Shown here piece after piece: positions 36,364 through 45,273 of a stretch of DNA of 47,248 bases. Position 1 is the first letter of the stretch. The number at the start of each line of letters is the position of its first letter. The DNA comes from Winogradskya consettensis. Lineage in GTDB: Bacteria > Actinomycetota > Actinomycetes > Mycobacteriales > Micromonosporaceae. The position numbers and the translations under genes are program-made. Where the stretch lies: NCBI RefSeq assembly GCF_018332715.1, contig NZ_BOQP01000023.1, positions 1 through 47,248 of the forward strand, given 5' to 3'. The notes below the pieces were generated by a model. It saw nothing but the letters and a program-made list of their open reading frames with translations. It ran no database searches and was not told the DNA's origin.

Positions 36364-37321
36364 ATCGATCACCGTGTCGCTGGTAGCCGCCGTGGCAGCC
36401 GCCTGCGTCGCCGCCGTACCGCTGCTGTCGGCGGACGCGGCAACGGCATCCCCGCTCGCGCAGACCACCGGCGGCTTCGCCGATCCGAAGCTCCCCGCCA
36501 TGAAGTGGGTGACAGCGCACCCCACGGACGGGCGTGCGGCCACGATCAGGGCGAACATCGCGACCCGGCCGATGGCCCACTGGTTCACCGGCACCAGTGA
36601 CCCCGACATCGGCGCGGCCGTCGCGAAGTACACCGGCACCGCGAAGTCGGCCGGCAACAAGCTGCCCGTGCTCGTGGCCTACAACCTGCCCGGCCGCGAT
36701 GCCTGCGGTGCCGAGTCCGCGGGCGGTGCTGCCACGGTGGCGGCGTACCAGTCGTGGATCTCGACGTTCGCGGCGGCGATCGGCAGCAGCCCGGCGATCG
36801 TCGTCATCGAGCCGGACTCGCTCGGCGACTTCGCATGCATGACGGCGGCGCAGATCGCCACCCGGACCACGCTGCTGAACTTCGCCACGCGGATGTTCGC
36901 CGAGAAGGCCCCGAACACGTGGGCCTACCTCGACGCGGGCAACGCGAACTGGGGTGCGCCCGCGACGATGGCCGCGCGGCTCAAGGCCTCCGGTGTGACG
37001 CGGGTACGCGGCTTCTCCGTCAACGTCTCCAACTTCGTGAACACCACCCGCTCCAAGGACTACGCCACGAAGATCAGGGCGGCGCTGGGCACCTCCGCCG
37101 GATATCTCGTCGACACCAGCCGCAACGGTGACGGCTACAACGGCGAGTGGTGCAACCCCGCCGGGCCACGGATCGGCACGCGGTCGACGGCGAACCCGGA
37201 CGCGCTCGAACTCTGGATCAAGAACCCCGGAAACTCCGACGGCACCTGCGGCACAGCGCCGGCGACCCCGGCGGGCACGTTCGACCCGAACCTCGCGCAG
37301 CGCCTCATTACCGGCGCCTAA
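36356..37321 (+). CDS. GH6 family cellulase, second copy
   Basis: The 321-aa secreted catalytic-domain-only GH6 has a signal peptide to about residue 29, then MAHWFTGTSDPDIGAAV, YNLPGRDACGA (Asp115), VVIEPDSLGD (Asp154) and LVDTSRNGDG. It is a paralogue of the GH6 at 32024-32974 but has clearly diverged. It begins inside the GH9 gene (ATGCGTAA overlap), so the two enzymes are made together, a usual endo/exo pairing for cellulose. Confidence 0.95.
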   Translation: MRKSITVSLVAAVAAACVAAVPLLSADAATASPLAQTTGGFADPKLPAMKWVTAHPTDGRAATIRANIATRPMAHWFTGTSDPDIGAAVAKYTGTAKSAGNKLPVLVAYNLPGRDACGAESAGGAATVAAYQSWISTFAAAIGSSPAIVVIEPDSLGDFACMTAAQIATRTTLLNFATRMFAEKAPNTWAYLDAGNANWGAPATMAARLKASGVTRVRGFSVNVSNFVNTTRSKDYATKIRAALGTSAGYLVDTSRNGDGYNGEWCNPAGPRIGTRSTANPDALELWIKNPGNSDGTCGTAPATPAGTFDPNLAQRLITGA

Positions 37322-37449
37322 ATATGTTAGTTTGTCGATGAATGCGGTCGAACCCAGCCGGTATCACCAGCCCGGCATCGGATCGCCAGGACGACGGCAG
37401 CGGCCGTTCTCCGAGGCGGGGCAGACCGTTGAGACCATGGAGAACCAAC

Positions 37450-38295
37450 ATGGCATTCCGCACGAGAAAGTTCGTCATCAGCGCCGTAGCGGTATCCGCC
37501 GCCCTGGCCGGAGGCGTCGCACTCGCCTCCTCATCGGACGCGGCGGTGACGACGACAGACAGGACGGCGGCGGCGGCGGTCACGCTGCCCCCGGTCAACG
37601 CCAAGTTCGACTACCAGATCGGCGCGGCGTACACCCCGCCCTCGGGGGTGACGGTGGTCAGCCGGGACCGCAAGGCGACTCCGGCAGCCGGGATCTACAA
37701 CATCTGTTACGTCAACGCGTTCCAGGTGCAGCCCGACGAGGTCACCTGGTGGCAGCAGAACCATGACGACCTGCTGCTCAAGGATTCCAGCGGTGAGTAC
37801 GTCGTGGACGGCGACTGGAACGAGATCCTGCTCGACACGTCCACCGCCGCCAAGCGGACCGCGCTGACCGGGGTCGTCGGCGGCTGGATCGACGGCTGTG
37901 CGACCGCCGGGTTCAAGGCCGTCGAGCCGGACAACATCGACTCGTACGACCGCTCCGAGGGCCTGCTGACCAAGGCCGGCGCCGTCTCCTACCTGCAGCT
38001 GCTCGCGACCCGGGCGCACGCCAGGAGCCTGGCGATCGGGCAGAAGAACACCACCGATCTGGGTACGGCGGGCAAGTCCGCCGGTCTCGACTTCGCCATC
38101 GCCGAGGAGTGCGGCCGCTACACCGAATGTGACGGCTACACCGACGTGTACGGCACCCACGTGATCGACATCGAATACACCAAGTCGGCCTTCACCAAGG
38201 CCTGCAGTGCGGTCGGGGCGACAATCTCGGTCGTACGCCGGGACGTGGCGGTCACCGCCCCCGGCAGCAGCACGTACGTGTACGACGCCTGCTGA
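37450..38295 (+). CDS. GH114-type endo-alpha-1,4-polygalactosaminidase-like protein
   Basis: The 281-aa secreted protein has a signal peptide (about 1-32) and a TIM-barrel domain: FDYQIGAAYTPPSGVTVVSRD, IYNICYVNAFQVQP, GGWIDGCATAGFKAVEPDNID, and FAIAEECGRY. The D/E positions fit GH114, which acts on galactosaminogalactan or related polymers of fungi. GGAGA is about six bases before the ATG at 37450; the longer upstream frame is non-coding. Confidence 0.88.
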   Translation: MAFRTRKFVISAVAVSAALAGGVALASSSDAAVTTTDRTAAAAVTLPPVNAKFDYQIGAAYTPPSGVTVVSRDRKATPAAGIYNICYVNAFQVQPDEVTWWQQNHDDLLLKDSSGEYVVDGDWNEILLDTSTAAKRTALTGVVGGWIDGCATAGFKAVEPDNIDSYDRSEGLLTKAGAVSYLQLLATRAHARSLAIGQKNTTDLGTAGKSAGLDFAIAEECGRYTECDGYTDVYGTHVIDIEYTKSAFTKACSAVGATISVVRRDVAVTAPGSSTYVYDAC

Positions 38296-38301
38296 CGCTG
38301 T

Positions 38302-38347
38302 GGCCCGCCGGACCTTCCCGCCCCACCGCGGGCAGGCCCGGCGGGCC
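38302..38347 (+). terminator. Nested GC hairpin between GH114 and lacI-type gene
   Basis: GGCCCGCCGG (38302-38311) pairs with CCGGCGGGCC (38338-38347); inside it CCCGC (38317-38321) pairs with GCGGG (38328-38332). It starts seven bases after the GH114 stop and ends 16 bases before the regulator ATG, so it could terminate GH114 transcripts or act as an attenuator. No T-tract. Confidence 0.55.
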
Positions 38348-38363
38348 CGATCGGAGATCCGCC

Positions 38364-39401
38364 ATGACGACTCCCCCGCGGCCCACCATCTACGACGTCG
38401 CGCGGGAGGCGAGCGTCGCCGCGTCGACCGTCTCGCGGGCCTACGCGCGTCCCGGCCGGGTCAACGCCGAGACCGCCCAGCGCATCTTCCGGGCCGCGGA
38501 GCTGATCGGTTACCGCCCGAGCCGCGCCGGCGACACCCAGCCCGCGGGCCGTGTCGCCCACAAGGCCGTCGGCCTGGTCATCGCGGACGTCACCAACCCG
38601 TTCTACGGCGACATCATCAAGGGCGCGTACCAGGCCGCCCGCGAGGCCGACTACCACCTGATCCTCACCCACACCAACGAGTCGCCCGAGGTCGAACGCT
38701 CCTCGATCGAACGCGAGCTGGGCCATGTGGACGGCCTCGTCATCGCCAGCTCGCGGATGACGGACTCCGCGCTGCGCATGGTGGCCAAGCAGAAGCCGGT
38801 CGTCCTGCTCAACCGGATCATCCCCGAGGCCAGCTGCGTCGTGACGGACATCCACCGCGGCGTACGCCTCGCCACGGAACACCTCGCCGCGCTGGGCCAC
38901 CGCCGCATCCTCTACGTGGCAGGCCCCGAGACCAGCTGGTCCGACGGCATGCGCTGGCGGGCCCTGCAGGAGACGACGGCCGGCCTCGAGCTGGACGTCC
39001 GGCGCATTGGCCCGTACGAGCCGACGGTCCTCGCCGGGCTCAGCGCGGCCCGCCGGGTCACCCGCACCGGGGCGACGGCGCTGCTCGCGTACAACGATCC
39101 CCTGGCCATCGGTGTGATGAAAGGCCTCGGCAAACTGGGCCTGAGCGTCCCCGCCCAGATCAGCGTCGTCGGCTTCGACAACATCATGTTCGACGAACTC
39201 GTCGAACCGGCGCTGACCACGATCGCCTCACCGCTCTACCGGATGGGCTTCACCGGCGTGCAGAACTGCATCGCGATCGCCCAGGGCGCCCACACCAGCG
39301 GTGCCCCCCTCGTCCTCCCGGTCCGCCTCATCTCACGCCGGTCCACCGCCGCAACATCTGGCAACCACTTGCCACCGGCCGGGTCCCGCGGCGTGCAATG
39401 A
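38364..39401 (+). CDS. LacI family transcriptional regulator
   Basis: The 345-aa protein has the classical LacI helix-turn-helix (TIYDVAREASVAASTVSRAY, hinge region to about 58) and a sugar-binding domain (VGLVIADVTNPFYGDIIKGA, LVIASSRM, HLAALGHRRILYVAGP, ISVVGFDNIMFDEL). It probably represses genes of the surrounding glycoside hydrolase island, most likely GH114. The usual actinobacterial CebR/CelR box was not seen nearby. GGAG is seven bases before the ATG. Confidence 0.94.
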   Translation: MTTPPRPTIYDVAREASVAASTVSRAYARPGRVNAETAQRIFRAAELIGYRPSRAGDTQPAGRVAHKAVGLVIADVTNPFYGDIIKGAYQAAREADYHLILTHTNESPEVERSSIERELGHVDGLVIASSRMTDSALRMVAKQKPVVLLNRIIPEASCVVTDIHRGVRLATEHLAALGHRRILYVAGPETSWSDGMRWRALQETTAGLELDVRRIGPYEPTVLAGLSAARRVTRTGATALLAYNDPLAIGVMKGLGKLGLSVPAQISVVGFDNIMFDELVEPALTTIASPLYRMGFTGVQNCIAIAQGAHTSGAPLVLPVRLISRRSTAATSGNHLPPAGSRGVQ

Positions 39402-39405
39402 CGTG

Positions 39406-40260
39406 ATGAACCCCTTCGAGCAGGACGAGGCCGGGCGGGCCGTCACCGACGTCGAACACCAGCTGGCCACGGTCCACCGGCTCGGCGTGGCATTCTCCGG
39501 CGGCGTCGACTCGTCGGTGCTGCTCGCCCTGGCGGCCCGCGCCCTCGGCCCCGGCCGCGTGCTGGCGATCCTCGGCGTCTCCCCCAGCCTCGCCGCCGAC
39601 GAACGGGCCGCCGCCCACGCGGTCGCGCGGCACATCGGGGTCGCCGTCGCCGAGCTCCGGACCTACGAGGGTGACCGTCCCGCGTACCAGGCGAACGGGC
39701 CGGACCGCTGCTTCCACTGCAAGGACGAGCTGTTCACCCGGATCGGCGACGAGGTGGTGGTCGCGCACGGACTGGACGCGATCGCTTACGGCGAGAACAC
39801 CGATGACGTACGCCGCAACGACCGGCCCGGTGCGCAGGCCGCGCTCGCCCATCGCGTGCTGACCCCGCTGGTGACCGCCGGGCTCGACAAGGCCGCCGTC
39901 CGCCGGATCGCGCGGGCGTTCGCGCTGCCCTGCGCCGACAAGCCCGCCGCGCCCTGCCTCGCCTCCCGGATCCCGCACTTCTCCATCGTCAGCCCGCTCA
40001 AACTCAGCCAGGTGGAGCGGGCCGAGGCCGCGCTGCGCCGGCTCGGCTTCCAGGACCTACGGGTACGCCACCACGGCGACATCGCCCGCCTCGAGCTACC
40101 CGCCGCCGATGTGGCACGGGCGGTCGCCGATCCGCTGCGCTCGCAGATCCACGCCGCGGTGACGGGTGCGGGGTTCCAATTCGTCACGCTCGACCTGGGT
40201 GGCATCCAGTCCGGCGCCTTCACCCACGCGGCGATCTCGGGCGCGGTCGCCGGTGAGTGA
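39406..40260 (+). CDS. larE: LarE, ATP-dependent sacrificial sulfur transferase
   Basis: The 284-aa protein has a PP-loop SGGVDSSVLLALAA (31-44), DRCFHCKDELF, AYGENTDDVRRNDRPG and KPAAPCLASRIPH, where the Cys is the expected sulfur donor in the one-sulfur type of LarE. It adds sulfur to the carboxyl groups of the pyridinium precursor of the nickel-pincer nucleotide. It starts four bases after the LacI stop and overlaps LarB by eight bases. Confidence 0.93.
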   Translation: MNPFEQDEAGRAVTDVEHQLATVHRLGVAFSGGVDSSVLLALAARALGPGRVLAILGVSPSLAADERAAAHAVARHIGVAVAELRTYEGDRPAYQANGPDRCFHCKDELFTRIGDEVVVAHGLDAIAYGENTDDVRRNDRPGAQAALAHRVLTPLVTAGLDKAAVRRIARAFALPCADKPAAPCLASRIPHFSIVSPLKLSQVERAEAALRRLGFQDLRVRHHGDIARLELPAADVARAVADPLRSQIHAAVTGAGFQFVTLDLGGIQSGAFTHAAISGAVAGE

Positions 40261-40921
40261 GCTGGGGGCGTACGCAAAGCTGGATTTTGATCGTGTGCAG
40301 CGGCGCGGCTATCCCGAAGCTGTCTACTGCGCGGGGAAGACGCCGGATCAGGTGGCGGGGATCGCCGAGGCTCTGCGGGACCGGGCTGACGCTGTCGCCC
40401 TGTTCACCCGGGCGGGGCCGGAGCATGCCGCGGCGGTCCTGCGGGTGCTGCCGGACGCTTTCCACGACTCGATGGCGGGAATGCTCGCCTGGCCGGCCGC
40501 CGAGCCGAAGCCGACCGGCGGGACGGTCATGGTCATCGCGGCGGGCACCTCCGACCTGCCGGTGGCGTGGGAGGCGACGCTGACCGCCCGGTATCTCGGC
40601 CGCACCACCGACCTCGTGGTGGATGTCGGCGTGGCGGGGCTGCACCGGGTGCTGTCGTACGTGGAACCCATGCGCCGGGCCCGGGTGGTCGTCGTTGTCG
40701 CGGGCATGGACGGCGCGCTGCCGGGGGTCGTGGCCGGGCTGATCGCCGCTCCCGTGGTCGCGGTGCCGACATCGGTGGGGTACGGCGCCGCGTTCGAGGG
40801 GCTCGCCCCACTGCTGACCATGCTCAACGCGTGCGCCCCGGGGGTCGCCGTGGTCAACATCGACAACGGCTACGGCGCGGGCCACCTCGCCGCCCAGATC
40901 GCCGCCCCGGTGCCGGCATGA
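40253..40921 (+). CDS. larB: LarB, nicotinate adenine dinucleotide carboxylase/hydrolase
   Basis: The 222-aa protein is from the GTG at 40253. It starts YAKLDFDRVQRRGYPEAVYC, typical of the LarB N-terminal helix, and ends in a PurE/AIR-carboxylase-like domain (VMVIAAGTSDLPVAWEA, VVVAGMDGALPGVVAGL, AVPTSVGYGAAFEGLAPLL). It carboxylates and hydrolyses NaAD to the pincer precursor. It overlaps LarE by eight bases, a strong sign of coupling. Confidence 0.94.
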   Translation: MSELGAYAKLDFDRVQRRGYPEAVYCAGKTPDQVAGIAEALRDRADAVALFTRAGPEHAAAVLRVLPDAFHDSMAGMLAWPAAEPKPTGGTVMVIAAGTSDLPVAWEATLTARYLGRTTDLVVDVGVAGLHRVLSYVEPMRRARVVVVVAGMDGALPGVVAGLIAAPVVAVPTSVGYGAAFEGLAPLLTMLNACAPGVAVVNIDNGYGAGHLAAQIAAPVPA

Positions 40922-40982
40922 GACGCGCGGCTTCGATCTGCAGCGGCGGTCTCAGGCGCGCGGATTGTGTCGCGGGGGCGGC

Positions 40983-42161
40983 ATGAGCCGGCATGCCTGG
41001 ATCGACGCGTCGGCGGGGGTAGCCGGGGACATGCTGCTCGGGGCGTTGCTCGACGCGGGTGCCCGGTTGAGCGTGGTGCAGGAGGCGGTTGCGGCGGTGG
41101 TCGGCGGGGCTGTACGCATCAGCGGGCGGGAGGTGCGCCGGGGTGGGTTGCGCGCTTGGAAAGCCGAGGTCGAGGTGGAGGACACCGATCCGGCCCGGCG
41201 CACCTGGCGGGAGATCCGCACCCTGGTGACCGGGACGGCACACGCGGTGTTCGAGCGGCTGGCCGAGGCGGAGGCGCACGTGCACGGGGTGGGCGTAGAC
41301 GAGGTGCACTTCCATGAGGTGGGGGCGCTGGACGCGATCGCCGATGTGGTCGGGTGCTGTGCGGCGCTGGAGGACCTGGGAATCACGAGCGTGTCGGCCG
41401 GGGCGGTGGCGGTCGGGTCGGGCTCTGTGCGTACCCGTCATGGGGTGTTGCCTGTTCCCGCGCCCGCGGTCGCCGAACTGGCCAAGGGGTGGCAGGTCCT
41501 GGCCGGTGGTGATGGAGAGCTTGCGACGCCGACCGGGATGGCGCTGCTACGGACCTGGGCCGGCACGTGCGAACCCTTGCCGCCGCTGACGCTGGATGGT
41601 GTCGGGATCGGCGCGGGCGGCCGGGATCCTGCCGGGCGGGCCAACGTCGTCCGCGTCCTGATCGGCACCCGCTCGTCATCGATCGCCGAACCGGCGGTGC
41701 TGCTCGAAGCCAACGTCGACGACCTCGACCCACGGTTGTGGCCCGGCATCCTCTCCAGCCTGCTCGACCTCGGCGCCTCGGACGCCTGGCTGGTCCCGAT
41801 CCTGATGAAGAAGGGCCGCCCGGCACACACCCTCAGCGTCCTCTGCCCACCTGAGCTCGCCGAGCCCCTGACCGACCGCATCTTCCACGACACGACCACC
41901 CTCGGCGTGCGGCGCAGCCCGCGCGACAAGACCGCACTGGAGCGCGCGTTCGTGCCGGTCAAGGTCGGCACCGGCCACGTCGCCGTGAAGACAGGCCATC
42001 GGGACGGCGTGCTGGTGCAGGTCATGCCCGAATTCGAGGACGTCGCCACCCTCGCCCGCTCCCAGGGCCGCCCCGAACGCCTCGTCCTGCAGGAGGCCGT
42101 CGCGGCAGCAGCCGAAGCGGGCCTGGTGGTGGGCGCGCCACTGCGTTATCTCCCACATTGA
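40983..42161 (+). CDS. larC: LarC, nickel-insertion enzyme for pincer cofactor
   Basis: The 392-aa protein starts MSRHAWIDASAGVAGDMLLGALLDAG and contains the His-rich metal region EAHVHGVGVDEVHFHEVGALDAIAD, VLPVPAPAVAELAKG and ELATPTGMALL. The C-terminal domain follows without interruption (VLLEANVDDLDPRLWPG, MKKGRPAHTLSVL). It is one continuous frame, unlike the split larC1/larC2 of Lactiplantibacillus, which needs a ribosomal frameshift. It uses CTP to insert nickel. It lies 61 bp after LarB. No larA lies beside it. Confidence 0.94.
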   Translation: MSRHAWIDASAGVAGDMLLGALLDAGARLSVVQEAVAAVVGGAVRISGREVRRGGLRAWKAEVEVEDTDPARRTWREIRTLVTGTAHAVFERLAEAEAHVHGVGVDEVHFHEVGALDAIADVVGCCAALEDLGITSVSAGAVAVGSGSVRTRHGVLPVPAPAVAELAKGWQVLAGGDGELATPTGMALLRTWAGTCEPLPPLTLDGVGIGAGGRDPAGRANVVRVLIGTRSSSIAEPAVLLEANVDDLDPRLWPGILSSLLDLGASDAWLVPILMKKGRPAHTLSVLCPPELAEPLTDRIFHDTTTLGVRRSPRDKTALERAFVPVKVGTGHVAVKTGHRDGVLVQVMPEFEDVATLARSQGRPERLVLQEAVAAAAEAGLVVGAPLRYLPH

Positions 42162-42194
42162 GGGGGTTGATCGGTGGTGTGACACGATGCGGCC

Positions 42195-43004
42195 ATGCAC
42201 CGCGAAGCACTCGGCCAATTTCTGCGGTCGCGGCGGGAGCGCACCGACCCCGCCGAGCTGGGCCTGCCGCTCAGGAACCGGCGGACACCGGGGCTGCGCC
42301 GGTCGGAAGTCGCCGAGCTCGCGAACATCTCCGAGATCCACTACACCCAGATCGAGCAGGCCCGGGGTTCCCAGCCCTCACCCGACGTGCTGGGCGCGGT
42401 TGCCCGGGTGCTGCGGTTCACCACGGGCGAGACGCAGCATCTCTTCGACCTCGCCGAGCAGGCACCGCCGCGGCCCGCCGAGCCGGCCATGGAGCTCAGC
42501 GGGCGTACGCGTCAGCTGATCGAGAGCTTGCCCGTTCCCGTGCTGGTGTGCAGCGCCCGCCTCGACGTCATCGGCCAGAACCGGGCGTCCGTCGAGCTTC
42601 TCGAGGACTTCGCCGCCGGCCGGGCGGCCGACCGCAACCTGGCCCGGCGGCACTTCCTGCCGCCGGACCACGACGACGTCTGGGGCTCACCGGGACTGAA
42701 CGCCCTGTCGCGGTTCGCTGCGGCCCGGCTGCGCAGCGCCCGAGCCCGCTACCCAGACGACCTCACCACCCGGGACCTCGTCGATGAACTGCGCGACCGC
42801 AGTGAACGGTTCGAGCAGATGTGGCAGGAGGCCCCGGTCGGTTTCCTGCGGGACACCGCAGTCGAGGTGACCGAGGTGCGGATCGGGCAGGCCACGCTCA
42901 CCTGCGAGGTGACGGACATCCCCGAACGCGACCAGTACCTGGTCTTCCTCCCCGCCGCCCCCGATGCGCCGGCCGGGCGGGATCCGGATCAGCTCGTCGG
43001 GTGA
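42195..43004 (+). CDS. XRE family regulator with MmyB-like domain
   Basis: The 269-aa protein has an N-terminal helix-turn-helix (LGQFLRSRRERTDPAELGLP, LRRSEVAELANISEIHYTQIEQARGSQPS) and an MmyB-like C-terminal domain (LIESLPVPVLVCSARLDVIG, LVDELRDRSERFEQMW). It overlaps the convergent SDR gene by 16 bp; the pair repeats the XRE/SDR arrangement seen at 24051-26208, so it probably controls that SDR. Confidence 0.93.
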   Translation: MHREALGQFLRSRRERTDPAELGLPLRNRRTPGLRRSEVAELANISEIHYTQIEQARGSQPSPDVLGAVARVLRFTTGETQHLFDLAEQAPPRPAEPAMELSGRTRQLIESLPVPVLVCSARLDVIGQNRASVELLEDFAAGRAADRNLARRHFLPPDHDDVWGSPGLNALSRFAAARLRSARARYPDDLTTRDLVDELRDRSERFEQMWQEAPVGFLRDTAVEVTEVRIGQATLTCEVTDIPERDQYLVFLPAAPDAPAGRDPDQLVG

Positions 43005-43738
43005 ACGATGAGCTCACGGATGTGCACGTTGCGCCCGCGCGCGACGGCGTCGGCGATGGCGTCAGCGATGTCCTCGGCTGCCAGCGGGTTCATTCCGGCC
43101 TTGCGGGCGGCGAGCATCTCTCGCCACTCGTCGTGCAAGATCTTCGAGCCGAGTTCGCTGTCGGTCACGCCGGGCTCGACGTTGGTGACCCGCAGGCCCT
43201 GCCCGGCGAACTCCGCGCGCAGACTGGCGGCCAGGGCACTGACACCCGCCTTCGTCACCGAGTAGACGCCGAACCCCGGGGAGAACTGGCGCGCGCCCAG
43301 CGACGACACGATCACCAGGTCCGCGGTGCGGCCGGCGGCGGCGTTCTCCAGCAGGCCGGGCAGGAACGCGCGTACGGTGTCGAGCACCCCCATCACGTTC
43401 AGCGACAGCATCTGCTGCCACTCGTCCCGGCGCCCCTCGGCGAACGGCGCGATCAGCATGACACCGGCGTTCGCGACGACGAGATCCACCGGCCCGAACG
43501 TCGACGTCACGGTCCGCGCGGCGGCATCCAGCTCCCCCGGATCGGTGACGTCAACGGTCAGGGCCAGCGCGGCATCCCCGATGGTCGCGGCCAGCGCCTC
43601 GATCCGGTCGGTCCGGCGGGCCAGCAACGCGACGCGGGCCCCGTCAGCGGCCAGGCGCACCGCCGTGGCGGCACCGATCCCCGAGGAGGCCCCGGTGACA
43701 ACAGCAACCCGGCCGTCCAGCGGCTTCAATGAATTCAT
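42989..43738 (-). CDS. Classical short-chain dehydrogenase/reductase
   Basis: The 249-aa protein shows TGASSGIG (cofactor), NAGVM, catalytic Ser in VSSLGARQ and YSVTK. It is full length for the family. The acidic residue at the end of strand 2 is replaced by ARRTDR, which favours NADPH. Substrate unknown. Confidence 0.94.
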   Translation of the reverse strand: MNSLKPLDGRVAVVTGASSGIGAATAVRLAADGARVALLARRTDRIEALAATIGDAALALTVDVTDPGELDAAARTVTSTFGPVDLVVANAGVMLIAPFAEGRRDEWQQMLSLNVMGVLDTVRAFLPGLLENAAAGRTADLVIVSSLGARQFSPGFGVYSVTKAGVSALAASLRAEFAGQGLRVTNVEPGVTDSELGSKILHDEWREMLAARKAGMNPLAAEDIADAIADAVARGRNVHIRELIVHPTS

Positions 43739-43824
43739 GACCTCACGTACCTTTCTCCGGCAAACCGTCGAGAACCAGTGAATACGGCTCGACGCCGGGC
43801 AGGCAGATACAGCCTGTATGCCCC

Positions 43825-44463
43825 TCAGCGCGCGACCACCAGCTCGGTGCCGGGATCGTGGGCGAGCTGCGCGGGGCCGGCGACGATCAGGGTCGCGTGG
43901 GCCCAGGGTTGTTCCCGGAGCAGGAACGGCAGCTCGTCCTTCAACCAGTTCGCCACATGCTCCCGCTGCTCGGGAGAGTCACCGTCGCGCGCGACCAGCA
44001 GGCGTTCCTGCTCGTCGAGGTCACCCTGGATCCACACCGAGGCGTCCAGCCAGGAGGCGAGCTCCTCGCGGATGACGCCGGTGCCCTCGACCCAGACGAT
44101 GCCGGTGCCGGCGGGGACGACGATCGAGCCGAGTCGACTGTGGGCGCTCCAGGCCGCCGGGCGGAAGTCCACGGCCTCACCCCGGTGCAGGGGTCGCAGG
44201 ATGTGCTCCGCGAGCAGCCCACCCCAGTCGAAGTACGCCTGATTCCAAGCAACATCATCGGTGTGTACGACAGCCGAGCCCGGCACCACCTGCCGCAGCC
44301 GCTCGGCCAGGGTCGTCTTGCCCGCGCCGCCCCGCCCGTCGATCGCGATCACCCGCGGCCGTCCGGTCACGCCCGGTGACGCGTCACGGAGCCGCTGGAC
44401 GACCTCGGCCACCGGCACCACCCGCCAGTCGACGACCTCAGGCTCACCGGGATGGAGTCTCAT
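43825..44463 (-). CDS. Uridine-kinase-like P-loop kinase
   Basis: The 212-aa product is from the ATG at 44463, which has AGGG eight bases upstream. It has Walker A DGRGGAGKTT after VIAIDGRG, HTDDVAWNQAYFDW, VEGTGVIREEL, and a later DLDEQERLLVARDGDS. This is the architecture of actinobacterial uridine kinase-like/AAA NTPases with an unproven phosphate acceptor. It stands alone. Confidence 0.88.
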   Translation of the reverse strand: MRLHPGEPEVVDWRVVPVAEVVQRLRDASPGVTGRPRVIAIDGRGGAGKTTLAERLRQVVPGSAVVHTDDVAWNQAYFDWGGLLAEHILRPLHRGEAVDFRPAAWSAHSRLGSIVVPAGTGIVWVEGTGVIREELASWLDASVWIQGDLDEQERLLVARDGDSPEQREHVANWLKDELPFLLREQPWAHATLIVAGPAQLAHDPGTELVVAR

Positions 44464-44622
44464 AACGCAGACCCTAAAGCGGTCGGTAGCGGCGCCGCTA
44501 CCGGAGCAGCGGCGGGCCATCAGATGTTGCCCCGGGAGCCTGGATGCCGCAACTTTTCGCGGCGGCGGCCGTCAAGCGCAGGCCAGACATGTCTGAGCAC
44601 AACACACATACCCTGCCGCAGG

Positions 44623-45126
44623 TCACTCTTCGTCACGACGGATCGGGCCGTAGGAGTAGGAGTTGAAGACCGCCACCGAACGCGCATTCGTCCGCCGGGA
44701 GCAGCTCACCACGCGGTGAACCGTCGGGGAATCCGACACCAGGCGCAGGTCCTGATAGTCGGCCTGGTAGTAGCCACCCGCGCCCTGCACGGTGTCGCCC
44801 ACCTTGAGCGTGGCGCCGTCCGGCAGCGTGATCTCGTCGCCCGTCGCGTGCGTGCCATGAGGCCAGATGACAACGTCCCCAGCGAGCAGGAAACACCCGT
44901 CGACGAGCTGCACCGCGCCCCTGACCAGAGCCTGCAGGCCCTCGTGGCCGCCGGTGATCCCGAGGCCGTCGTCGAGACGGGTCAACGCCTCGGCCGGGGG
45001 CGCAGAAGTCACCTCGGCGGGAGCAGACACGCTGACCGGCTCATCCTGCCGGGACGCCACCACCCCGGCACCGCCCGCGATCACGCAAACTGCGACGACG
45101 CCACCGACACGATAAAGGTGTGACAT
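44623..45126 (-). CDS. Exported hypothetical protein
   Basis: The 167-aa product from the ATG at 45126 has a signal/anchor segment (YRVGGVVAVCVIAGGAGVVA), a short Ser/Pro spacer and a beta-rich domain with DGCFLLAGDVVIWPHGTHAT, TLPDGATLKVGDTVQGAGG and one Cys near the end (VVSCSRR). The Gly-rich, beta-strand pattern resembles small exported domains of unknown role. A longer upstream frame to 45462 looks non-coding. Confidence 0.8.
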   Translation of the reverse strand: MSHLYRVGGVVAVCVIAGGAGVVASRQDEPVSVSAPAEVTSAPPAEALTRLDDGLGITGGHEGLQALVRGAVQLVDGCFLLAGDVVIWPHGTHATGDEITLPDGATLKVGDTVQGAGGYYQADYQDLRLVSDSPTVHRVVSCSRRTNARSVAVFNSYSYGPIRRDEE

Positions 45127-45273
45127 GACGGAATTGTCGCAGACCTTGGCCGGTCGACGAGGGTGCTGTGGCCGCATCGCTGAACTCAGCTTCGAAGCTG
45201 CCCAGCTGGAGTGTCTCGCCAGGCGCGCGGATCGCGGCCATGAACGTGCACGTCTGGCGAGTAGCTTGTGCGA

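Noticed and set aside
33000..38364. CebR/CelR-type 14-bp palindromes (centre AGCGCT) upstream of the cellulases
   Set aside because: None was found by eye in the gaps ahead of GH6, GH9, GH114 or the LacI gene.
40983..42161. Programmed frameshift in larC as in Lactiplantibacillus
   Set aside because: The frame is continuous through both domains.
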